The translations under genes and the position numbers were made by a program. Source: Acidiferrobacteraceae bacterium (lineage in GTDB: Bacteria; Pseudomonadota; Gammaproteobacteria; Acidiferrobacterales; Acidiferrobacteraceae). From it: a stretch of DNA of 11,566 bases. Under the pieces are notes generated by a model. It did not search any database, was not told the origin of the DNA, and worked only from the letters and a program-made list of their open reading frames with translations. Location of the stretch: contig DAHWKH010000029.1 of NCBI GenBank assembly GCA_027343725.1, positions 1 through 11,566 on the forward strand, read 5' to 3'. The number at the start of each line of letters is the position of its first letter. The stretch's first letter is position 1. Shown here one piece after another: positions 5,960 to 11,566 of the stretch.

Positions 5960-6832
5960 TTAACGGTCCGGCGCCGGACTGTCGGCTTCGATGTCATCGA
6001 AACGCGCATAGTCGATCGTATAGCGCCCGCGCGGGTCGCGCCCCAACACGTCGTGGAGCCTGTAGCCCCAACGGATGTCGTCGACCCGATAGACGTGGCG
6101 GGCATGAATGGTCTGTGACAGCGTCTCGTCAAGACCCGTGAGAATGACCACGAACTCCGCGTCCGCGGCGGCAAGATCGGCGACCGATCGCGAGAAGAGG
6201 GGGCTCTCGGAAGTGATCGGGTGCATGACCGTCCACGAGTACGCGAAGCTTGGTGTGTCGCGGCGCGCGAGCGTGAGGTCGCGAAAGCGCCGCATGTCGT
6301 GGCCTTCGCGACTGCGTTCGTTGCCCACGAGCGTCACCTGGACACGCGCCTCGAGGATCTGGTTGCCACGCCGATTGGCGACCCGAAACATCAGCGTGGG
6401 GACTTGGTCGTAGGGTGTCACGACGGCGTAATGGCTGAACAGGATCCGCGCGCGCGGCCGCGAGAAGCGGGCAAACGCAAGGCCGGTCGCGATCGCAAGC
6501 CCGAAGAGCCCGATCAGGACTTCGAGGCTCATGAGAATGTTGGCGTAGACCGTCCCCGGGTACATGATCCCATAGCCGATCGTGGCCATGGTCTGCACGC
6601 TGAAGAAGAATGCGTCCATGAGGGAGTGCGGGCGGGCATTCACGATCGCCCCGGGTTGGGCCGTGTAGGCGAGCGCGAAACTCATGTTGACGAGGAAAAA
6701 GAGGAGGCCCATGCCGAGAACGAAGCGCGGCCAGCTCATGGTAATCAAGGCGTGATAGAGGTCCCCGATGAGGTCGCGGCGCACGGTGCGCAAGCGGCGC
6801 AGGAGCGCCTGGATGCGGCCCGCGCGGATCAT
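5960..6832 (-). CDS. KirBac-type inward-rectifier potassium channel
   Basis: A 290-residue two-transmembrane channel. Helix 1 spans about 36-57, the pore helix 70-83, the selectivity filter is T84-I-G-Y-G88 (TMATIGYGIMYPG) and helix 2 spans about 97-121. The C-terminal half is an inward-rectifier cytoplasmic domain: RPRARILFSHYAVV, PTLMFRVANRRGNQILEA, YSWTVMHPITSESPL, ILTGLDETLSQTIHARHVY, and DDIRWGYRLHDVL. KirBac channels are homotetramers in the inner membrane that conduct potassium and respond to lipids and ligands. Length and domain order match the family. ATG 6832 is the only reasonable start, though no Shine-Dalgarno sequence precedes it. It stands alone between tRNA-Ser and the divergently oriented SRP RNA, with no partner gene in view. 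Confidence 0.95.
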   Translation of the reverse strand: MIRAGRIQALLRRLRTVRRDLIGDLYHALITMSWPRFVLGMGLLFFLVNMSFALAYTAQPGAIVNARPHSLMDAFFFSVQTMATIGYGIMYPGTVYANILMSLEVLIGLFGLAIATGLAFARFSRPRARILFSHYAVVTPYDQVPTLMFRVANRRGNQILEARVQVTLVGNERSREGHDMRRFRDLTLARRDTPSFAYSWTVMHPITSESPLFSRSVADLAAADAEFVVILTGLDETLSQTIHARHVYRVDDIRWGYRLHDVLGRDPRGRYTIDYARFDDIEADSPAPDR

Positions 6833-6956
6833 ATGGGGATGGCCGAACGCGCACGCGGACGACCGCCAGACCCCTCCGCGATCCGGTTTTGCCGCTCTTC
6901 ACGCATCTGTGCTACCCTCCACGGACTGGATGATGCTCGTTCAGATTATGGCGGTG

Positions 6957-7056
6957 ACGGCCGACCCCCGCTGTGGTGACCGATCGTAAACCCGGTCAGG
7001 TCCGGAAGGAAGCAGCCGTAGCGGTCCGGTCAGGTACAACGCCGGGCCGGCCCAAG
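6957..7056 (+). ncRNA. ffs: Signal recognition particle RNA (small 4.5S type)
   Basis: The universally conserved SRP RNA core is present: GGTCAGGTCCGGAAGGAAGC around the GGAA tetraloop at 7004-7007, followed by the other strand of the tip helix AGCCGTAGCGG. Outer helices can be drawn, for example GGCCG (6959-6963) with CGGCC (7048-7052) and CCC (6967-6969) with GGG (7044-7046), giving an RNA of about 100 bases without an Alu domain, as in most Gram-negative bacteria. The RNA binds Ffh and directs membrane proteins to the translocon. Ends are estimated to within about 10 bases; GGCGG/CCGCC outside could extend the stem. GATTAT at 6944-6949 may be the -10 box. The dnaX gene starts about 35 bases downstream. 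Confidence 0.95.
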
Positions 7057-7090
7057 CCGCCACCCTAGTCTCGCTTTCCTGAGGACTGCC

Positions 7091-8722
7091 ATGAGCTATC
7101 TGGCGCTCGCCCGGAAGTGGCGGCCGCGCACATTCGCCGAGCTTGCCGGGCAAGACTCCGTGGTGCGGACGTTGCGCTTCGCGCTGTCCGAGGGCCGCAT
7201 CCATCACGCCTATCTGTTCACGGGCATCCGCGGGGTCGGAAAGACGACCGTGGCGCGCATCCTGGCCAAGGCCTTGAACTGCGAACGCGGAGTCGGTCCC
7301 GAGCCGTGCGGGGCGTGCACCGCCTGCCGTGAGATCGACGCGGGACGGTTCGTCGATCTGATCGAGGTCGACGCGGCGTCGCGCACCAAGGTCGACGACA
7401 CCCGCGAGCTGCTCGACAACGTGCAGTACGCGCCGACCCGCGGGCGTTTTAAGGTGTACCTCATAGACGAGGTCCACATGTTGTCGGCGCACAGTTTCAA
7501 CGCCCTCCTCAAAACCCTCGAGGAGCCGCCCCCCCACGTCAAATTCCTGCTGGCGACGACCGACCCCCAAAAGTTGCCGGTGACGGTGTTGTCGCGCTGC
7601 CTGAAGCTTGCCTTGCGCCGGCTTTCCGAGGCGCAGATCCGCGCGCATCTCGCGCACGTCCTTGAGGCCGAAGGGGTGGTTTTCGAGGAGGAGGCCTTGG
7701 CGGCGATCGCCCGGGCCGCGGAGGGAAGTGTCCGCGACGCCTTGAGCCTGCTCGATCAAGCCATCGCGCACGGTGACGGCACGGTGCGCGCCGAGGGCGT
7801 GCGCGTGATGTTGGGCGCGGTCGCCCCGGATCTCGTGCAACGGCTTCTGGCGGCGCTGTCCCGCGCGGATGGCGCGGATCTGCTCGCGGTCGCGGACGAG
7901 GCCTATCAATTGGGCGTCGATCCCGAGTCGTTGCTGAACGATCTCATGCGGGCCTTGCATGAGCTCGCCGTCGGGCAGGTGGTGCCGGAGGCCGCAAGCG
8001 AGATCGCGCAGGCCGCCTGGGCGCCGGATCTGACCCCGGAAACGGTGCAGCTCTATTACGAGATCGGCTGCCTCGGGAGGCGCCAGCTCGAGTTCGCGCC
8101 GGATCCGGAGTTGGGGTTGCGGATGACACTGCTACGCATGCTCGCGTTTCGCCCAGGGGGCGGCGCCCCGGAGGGACGTCCGGTTCCGCGATCGTCTGCG
8201 CCCGCGCGCGCCCGAGCCCGACCGGAGCCAGAAACCGCCGCGCGCGAGACCGGCAGTCGCGCGCGTGCTTCCGAAACGGGACGGGAGCCGGAAACACCCG
8301 CGCGGGATGCCGAGGCCTCGGAGCCGGGCGCGTCCGCGGTTGCCGAATCGCGCGTAGGAGGCGTCCTGGAAAGCCTCGCGCTCACCGGGCTCCTGAAACA
8401 GATCGCCATGAACGCGGTGCTGGAGAGATCGGGAGACCGGGTGCTCGTGACCATCGATCCGGCATTCGGCAACCTCCTGAACAAAGACCGCGCCGACGTA
8501 TTCAAGCAGGCGATTTGCGCCTATTATGGGGAACCTGTGTCGGTCGATCTGAAGGTAGCAGAGGCCCCGGTGGAGGCAACGCCGGCGAGTCGTCGGCGCG
8601 CGGCCGACGAGGCCGCTCACGAAGAGGCGCGCGCCGCTCTTGCGTCGGACCCGGCGGTGGTGGCGCTCGAACGCACGTTCGATGCCCGTATCAACGAGAA
8701 TTCGGTGCGACCCCGCAAATGA
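7091..8722 (+). CDS. dnaX: DNA polymerase III subunit gamma/tau
   Basis: The clamp-loader ATPase of the replicative polymerase. The 543-residue protein begins MSYLALARKWRPRTF and carries Walker A GIRGVGKT (45-52), the zinc cysteines C64, C73, C76 and C79, Walker B LIDEVH (D126, E127), sensor ATTDP and the SRC arginine-finger motif (168-170). The clamp-loader domains continue to about residue 355; an Ala/Pro/Arg/Glu-rich linker (about 360-415) follows, then the C-terminal tau domain. GAGGA (7081-7085) precedes the start. No A-AAA-AAG slippery site, as used in E. coli to make the short gamma form, was found. The gene is followed by ybaB after 19 bases and recR, the standard conserved order. Confidence 0.98.
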   Translation: MSYLALARKWRPRTFAELAGQDSVVRTLRFALSEGRIHHAYLFTGIRGVGKTTVARILAKALNCERGVGPEPCGACTACREIDAGRFVDLIEVDAASRTKVDDTRELLDNVQYAPTRGRFKVYLIDEVHMLSAHSFNALLKTLEEPPPHVKFLLATTDPQKLPVTVLSRCLKLALRRLSEAQIRAHLAHVLEAEGVVFEEEALAAIARAAEGSVRDALSLLDQAIAHGDGTVRAEGVRVMLGAVAPDLVQRLLAALSRADGADLLAVADEAYQLGVDPESLLNDLMRALHELAVGQVVPEAASEIAQAAWAPDLTPETVQLYYEIGCLGRRQLEFAPDPELGLRMTLLRMLAFRPGGGAPEGRPVPRSSAPARARARPEPETAARETGSRARASETGREPETPARDAEASEPGASAVAESRVGGVLESLALTGLLKQIAMNAVLERSGDRVLVTIDPAFGNLLNKDRADVFKQAICAYYGEPVSVDLKVAEAPVEATPASRRRAADEAAHEEARAALASDPAVVALERTFDARINENSVRPRK

Positions 8723-8741
8723 ACAACGAGGAGCCTTGGCG

Positions 8742-9056
8742 ATGAAGGGTGGAATCGGTCAGCTGATGAAGCAGGCGCAAGCGATGCAGGACAACTTGCG
8801 CAAGGCGCAGGAGCAGCTCGCCCAGATCGAGGTCGAGGGTCAAGCCGGCGGTGGGCTCGTCAAGGTCACCATGACCTGCCGGCACGACGTGCGCAAGGTG
8901 CGCCTCGACGAGAGCCTGTTGAAGGAAGATCGGGAGGTCGTTGAGGATCTGGTGGCGGCGGCCGTGAATGACGCGGTACGCAAGGCCGAGGAGGTGAGCC
9001 AGGAGAAGCTTTCGGGGCTCACCGCCGGATTCAACATCCCGGGTCTCACCCTCTGA
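8742..9056 (+). CDS. ybaB: YbaB/EbfC family nucleoid-associated protein
   Basis: A 104-residue DNA-binding protein that works as a dimer. The N-terminal helix (MKGGIGQLMKQAQAMQDNL to about residue 30) is followed by the family core GQAGGGLVKVTMTCRHDVRKVRLDESLL and ends LTAGFNIPGLTL, close to the usual end of the family. The ATG at 8742 has GAGGAG (8729-8734) seven bases upstream. It lies between dnaX and recR as in many bacteria, with which it is likely co-transcribed. Length is normal. Confidence 0.97.
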   Translation: MKGGIGQLMKQAQAMQDNLRKAQEQLAQIEVEGQAGGGLVKVTMTCRHDVRKVRLDESLLKEDREVVEDLVAAAVNDAVRKAEEVSQEKLSGLTAGFNIPGLTL

Positions 9057-9065
9057 CGTCGCGTT

Positions 9066-9665
9066 TTGGCCGAGGAATCGAAAGCACTGGAGGATCTGAA
9101 GCGCGCGCTGCGGAGGCTTCCGGGCGTGGGCGCCAAGTCCGCGCAGCGCATGGCGTTTCATCTCCTGGGACGGGACCGTGGGGCCGCGCGCGAGATCGCC
9201 GGGGCGCTTTTGCAGGCGGTGGAGCGGATCGGCCATTGCGAGCGCTGTAACAACTTCAGCGAGACCGATGTGTGCGGCATCTGTCGCAGTCCGCGCCGTG
9301 ACAGCGGGCTTTTGTGCGTCGTCGAATCCCCGGCCGATCTGGTCTCGCTCGAGCAGTCGGGCGCCTTTACCGGGACCTACTTCGTGCTCATGGGGCGGCT
9401 CTCGCCCTTGGACGGGATCGGTCCCGAGGAACTGGGGCTTTCGAAGCTCGAGACCTTGCTCGCAAGCGGCGCGGTGCGCGAGGTCATTCTCGCCACCAAC
9501 GCGACCGTCGAGGGCGAGGCGACCGCGCACTACATCGGGGAATTGGCGCGCCGCCACCACTTGCTCGCCACCCGCATCGCCTACGGCGTCCCCGTGGGCG
9601 GGGAGCTCGAGTACATCGATCGCGGGACGCTCGCGCGCGCCTTCAGCGGGCGGCGCGAGGCCTGA
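9066..9665 (+). CDS. recR: Recombination protein RecR
   Basis: RecR works with RecF and RecO to load RecA on gapped DNA. The 199-residue protein has a helix-hairpin-helix region (about 12-35, LRRLPGVGAKSAQRMAFHLL), a four-cysteine zinc finger (C58, C61, C70, C73) and a Toprim domain (about 81-176) including VVESPAD and ATNATVEGEATAHYI, then the usual GVPVGGELEYIDRGTL end. The start is TTG at 9066: an in-frame stop (the ybaB stop) lies 12 bases upstream, and the next in-frame ATG would remove the hairpin motif. No Shine-Dalgarno sequence precedes it, so translation is probably coupled to ybaB, which ends nine bases earlier. Confidence 0.97.
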   Translation: MAEESKALEDLKRALRRLPGVGAKSAQRMAFHLLGRDRGAAREIAGALLQAVERIGHCERCNNFSETDVCGICRSPRRDSGLLCVVESPADLVSLEQSGAFTGTYFVLMGRLSPLDGIGPEELGLSKLETLLASGAVREVILATNATVEGEATAHYIGELARRHHLLATRIAYGVPVGGELEYIDRGTLARAFSGRREA

Positions 9666-9668
9666 TCG

Positions 9669-10001
9669 TTACGTCAAAAGCCGGTCGATTTTGGCGGCAC
9701 AGATGAAATCGTTTTCACTGAGCCCGCCGACGGCATGAGTCTGGTAGTGCACCCGGCACTCCTTGTAGCTCAGGGTGAGATCCGGGTGGTGGTCCTCGCG
9801 ATTGGCCACGAACGCCACCGCGTTCGCGAACGCCATGGTTTCATAGAAGTTGCGGAAGCGGAAGGTGCGCACGAGCAGGCGCCCCGGCTCGTCCAACGCC
9901 CAGTCGGGGACTTGCGCCAACAAGGCGCGCGCGTGTTCCGCCGTCATCGGCGCGACGCCGCCTTCGCACGGGCGGCAGGATTTGTGGGCAAGATCGGTCA
10001 T
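9669..10001 (-). CDS. phhB: Pterin-4a-carbinolamine dehydratase
   Basis: A 110-residue enzyme that dehydrates 4a-hydroxytetrahydropterin formed by aromatic amino acid hydroxylases, recycling the cofactor. The active-site pattern is intact: H71-H72-P73 (EDHHPD), H89 (YQTHAVGG) and D98 (SENDF), with the same spacing as the mammalian His61/His62/Pro63/His79/Asp88 set. AAGGAG lies about five bases before the start. No phenylalanine hydroxylase gene is in the window, and in bacteria these proteins also occur without one, perhaps in molybdopterin-related metabolism. The stop codon lies three bases from the recR stop (convergent). Confidence 0.95.
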   Translation of the reverse strand: MTDLAHKSCRPCEGGVAPMTAEHARALLAQVPDWALDEPGRLLVRTFRFRNFYETMAFANAVAFVANREDHHPDLTLSYKECRVHYQTHAVGGLSENDFICAAKIDRLLT

Positions 10002-10030
10002 GGCGGACTCCTTGCGGATTCAGGGCATCC

Positions 10031-10036
10031 ATTATA
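10031..10036 (-). promoter_or_regulatory. -10 box for the carbinolamine dehydratase gene
   Basis: A perfect TATAAT on the - strand, with a transcription start expected near 10024 and the AAGGAG ribosome site just after. The -35 region is poor: at the usual spacings it reads TGGCGC or CTGGCG, so the call rests mainly on the -10 box. It lies in the divergent spacer shared with orn. Confidence 0.45.
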
Positions 10037-10173
10037 AAAAGCGCGATCGGGCGGCGCCAGGAGACCGTCGGGAGGAGGGCGGGAGGCGCGCCGTGGCCCT
10101 TGGGCGATAGGTCGGTCCGTTCCGGGTATGCTAGAGTGGCGGCCCAACGGATCCATCAACAGACGGAGGACAA

Positions 10174-10734
10174 ATGCCCCAGGACCCAAACGCCCTCGTC
10201 TGGATCGACCTCGAAATGACGGGGCTTCGTCCGGATACCGATGCGATCATCGAGATCGCGACCATCGTGACGGACAGCGATTTGAATATCGTCGCCCAGG
10301 GCCCGGTCCTCGCCGTGCATCAGCCGGAATCCATATTGCAAGGCATGGACGAATGGAATCGCCGCACGCACGGCAACTCCGGTCTCGTGGACCGGATTCG
10401 CGCCTCGACCCTGGATGTCGCGGAGGCCGAGCGCCAGACGCTCGCGTTTTTGGAGCCGCTTGTGCCACGCAACCGCTCACCGCTGTGCGGCAACAGCATC
10501 TGTCAGGACCGCAGATTCCTCGCGCGGCTCATGCCGACGCTCGAGGCCTATCTGCATTACCGCAATCTCGACGTCAGCAGCGTCAAGGAACTCATCCGCC
10601 GCTGGCGACCCGAGTGGTGCTCGGGTCTCGTGAAGCAAAACACGCATCGCGCGCTCGACGACATCCTGGAGTCGATCGCGGAACTGCGTTACTACCGCAG
10701 CCATCTCTTTCCGGACCATGGTGCCCAAGCCTGA
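10174..10734 (+). CDS. orn: Oligoribonuclease
   Basis: A 3'-5' exoribonuclease that degrades very short RNAs, including the pGpG produced when cyclic di-GMP is broken down. The 186-residue protein has the full DEDDh set at the same positions as E. coli Orn: D12 and E14 (IDLEMTG), D112 (CQDRRF), H158 and D163 (KQNTHRALDD). GGAGGA lies six to eight bases upstream of ATG 10174. TATGCT (10127-10132) could be a -10 box, but no good -35 box is seen. The presence of orn favours a gamma- or betaproteobacterial type of RNA turnover. Its 3' end overlaps the next gene by 17 bases. Confidence 0.98.
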   Translation: MPQDPNALVWIDLEMTGLRPDTDAIIEIATIVTDSDLNIVAQGPVLAVHQPESILQGMDEWNRRTHGNSGLVDRIRASTLDVAEAERQTLAFLEPLVPRNRSPLCGNSICQDRRFLARLMPTLEAYLHYRNLDVSSVKELIRRWRPEWCSGLVKQNTHRALDDILESIAELRYYRSHLFPDHGAQA

Positions 10735-11566
10735 GGGATACCCGCTGTCCGATCGTGCGCACACCGCGGCGTGGCTTGCCCGCGAGGGGCTCCGGGACAT
10801 CGATGAGCGCATGGCGCAGGCGGTGCGCGCGCTCGTGACGCGCCAGTTTCCGCGCGCGCGGCGCATCGCCGTGCTCGCGGGTCAGGGCGGCAACGGGCGG
10901 CAGGCGCAGGCCGTGGCGCGATGGTATCGGGAGACGGGCCTTGCGGTTTCGCTGGTACGGCCCGGGGAGCGGGGGGACCCCGCGCTCGCCCAATCCGATG
11001 TGATCGTGGACGGCTTGATCGGCGCGGGCCTTCACGGGCCGCTCGCGGACCCTTATCGCGTGCTCACCGAGGCCGCGGCCGCGAGCGGGCGCCCGGTGGT
11101 CGCGATCGACGGGCCGACGGGGCTCGGGCTCGATACGGGGGAGGCCCGCGAGGGGAGCCTGCGCGCCACGCACACGATCGCCTGCGGCGTGCGCGCGATC
11201 GGCCTCATGACCGGGGCGGGGCGGGAATACAGCGGGCAGGTGCACGTGGCGGAGATCGGCCGCGCTATGGAGAGAGACTCCGCCGCGGCCTGGGCCTTGG
11301 GGTTTGGGGATCTTGCGGCCCTGCGGCCCGCCCGGCGGCAGGACGCCCACAAGGGCTCCGTGGGCACGCTTGCGATCGCAGGCGGAGGCCCGGGCATGCC
11401 GGGCGCTCTGCGGCTTGGCGCCGAGGCCGCGTTGCGCGCCGGTGCCGGCCTCGTGATCGGGCTGACGCACGCGAGCCACGCGCCGGCGCTCGCCGCGGCC
11501 TTCCCAGAGCTGATCGCGGTTCCGGCGCTCGAGTCCCCCGCGTCCTTGGCGCGCGCCCGCTGGCTG
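10718..11566 (+). CDS. nnrD: Bifunctional NAD(P)HX repair protein, NnrE/NnrD-like (3' partial)
   Basis: The frame is open to the right edge; 283 residues are visible. The N-terminal part (about 1-185) aligns with the NAD(P)HX epimerase domain: AVLAGQGGNGRQA, SDVIVDGLIGAGL, VVAIDGPTGLGLDTGE. The C-terminal part (from about 210) is the start of the ADP/ATP-dependent dehydratase: HKGSVGTLAIAGG, GMPGALRLGAEAALRAGAGLV. Together these repair hydrated NAD(P)H. The epimerase domain is unusual: the GNNGGDG signature reads GGNGRQA, the LMExAG segment near the N-terminus is missing, and the stretch between the two nucleotide-binding motifs is about 30 residues shorter than in E. coli. The dehydratase catalytic motifs lie beyond the window. 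ATG 10718 overlaps the orn end by 17 bases; GTG 10721 is an alternative start. No Shine-Dalgarno sequence is seen, so coupling to orn is likely. Confidence 0.9.
   Translation, partial: MVPKPEGYPLSDRAHTAAWLAREGLRDIDERMAQAVRALVTRQFPRARRIAVLAGQGGNGRQAQAVARWYRETGLAVSLVRPGERGDPALAQSDVIVDGLIGAGLHGPLADPYRVLTEAAAASGRPVVAIDGPTGLGLDTGEAREGSLRATHTIACGVRAIGLMTGAGREYSGQVHVAEIGRAMERDSAAAWALGFGDLAALRPARRQDAHKGSVGTLAIAGGGPGMPGALRLGAEAALRAGAGLVIGLTHASHAPALAAAFPELIAVPALESPASLARARWL

Overview
The window is a piece of a GC-rich bacterial chromosome, most likely from a gammaproteobacterium. The grounds are an orn-type oligoribonuclease, a dnaX-ybaB-recR block preceded by a small 4.5S-type SRP RNA, a CCA-encoding tRNA-Ser(GGA), and a fused NnrE/NnrD-type protein directly after orn. 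The mix of ferritin-like and diiron proteins with a Kir channel would fit an environmental, possibly metal- or acid-exposed organism, but that is only inference.

Left part (1-2508) is signal transduction, all on the + strand: the 3' end of a hybrid histidine kinase (ATPase plus receiver domain), a GAF-like/GGDEF diguanylate cyclase, and a receiver/LuxR-type response regulator with a good sigma70-type promoter in front of it. Next (2612-4666) comes a run of small + strand genes of envelope and stress-protein type: a two-helix membrane protein (PLDc_N-like), a YtxH-like protein, a DPSL-type ferritin-like protein, a tiny lipoprotein with Arg-Asp repeats, and a BON-domain lipoprotein. Facing them on the - strand and abutting the BON gene is an AurF-type diiron oxygenase-like gene (4667-5542). 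The kinase, cyclase and regulator may control this stress set, but only their proximity suggests it.

The middle (5543-6956) holds tRNA-Ser(GGA), a short unexplained spacer, and a KirBac-type inward-rectifier potassium channel on the - strand.

The right part is housekeeping: SRP RNA, dnaX, ybaB and recR on +, a pterin-4a-carbinolamine dehydratase on - that converges on recR, then orn on + overlapped by the start of a bifunctional NAD(P)HX repair protein that runs off the end of the window. The epimerase half of that last protein looks compact and lacks part of its usual signature.

No CRISPR array, insertion sequence, transposase, prophage gene or replication origin was seen. The most unusual items are the orphan AurF-like diiron gene next to the stress cluster, the Arg-Asp repeat lipoprotein, the degenerate NnrE domain, and a four-codon mini-ORF with the best ribosome-binding site in front of the GGDEF gene.
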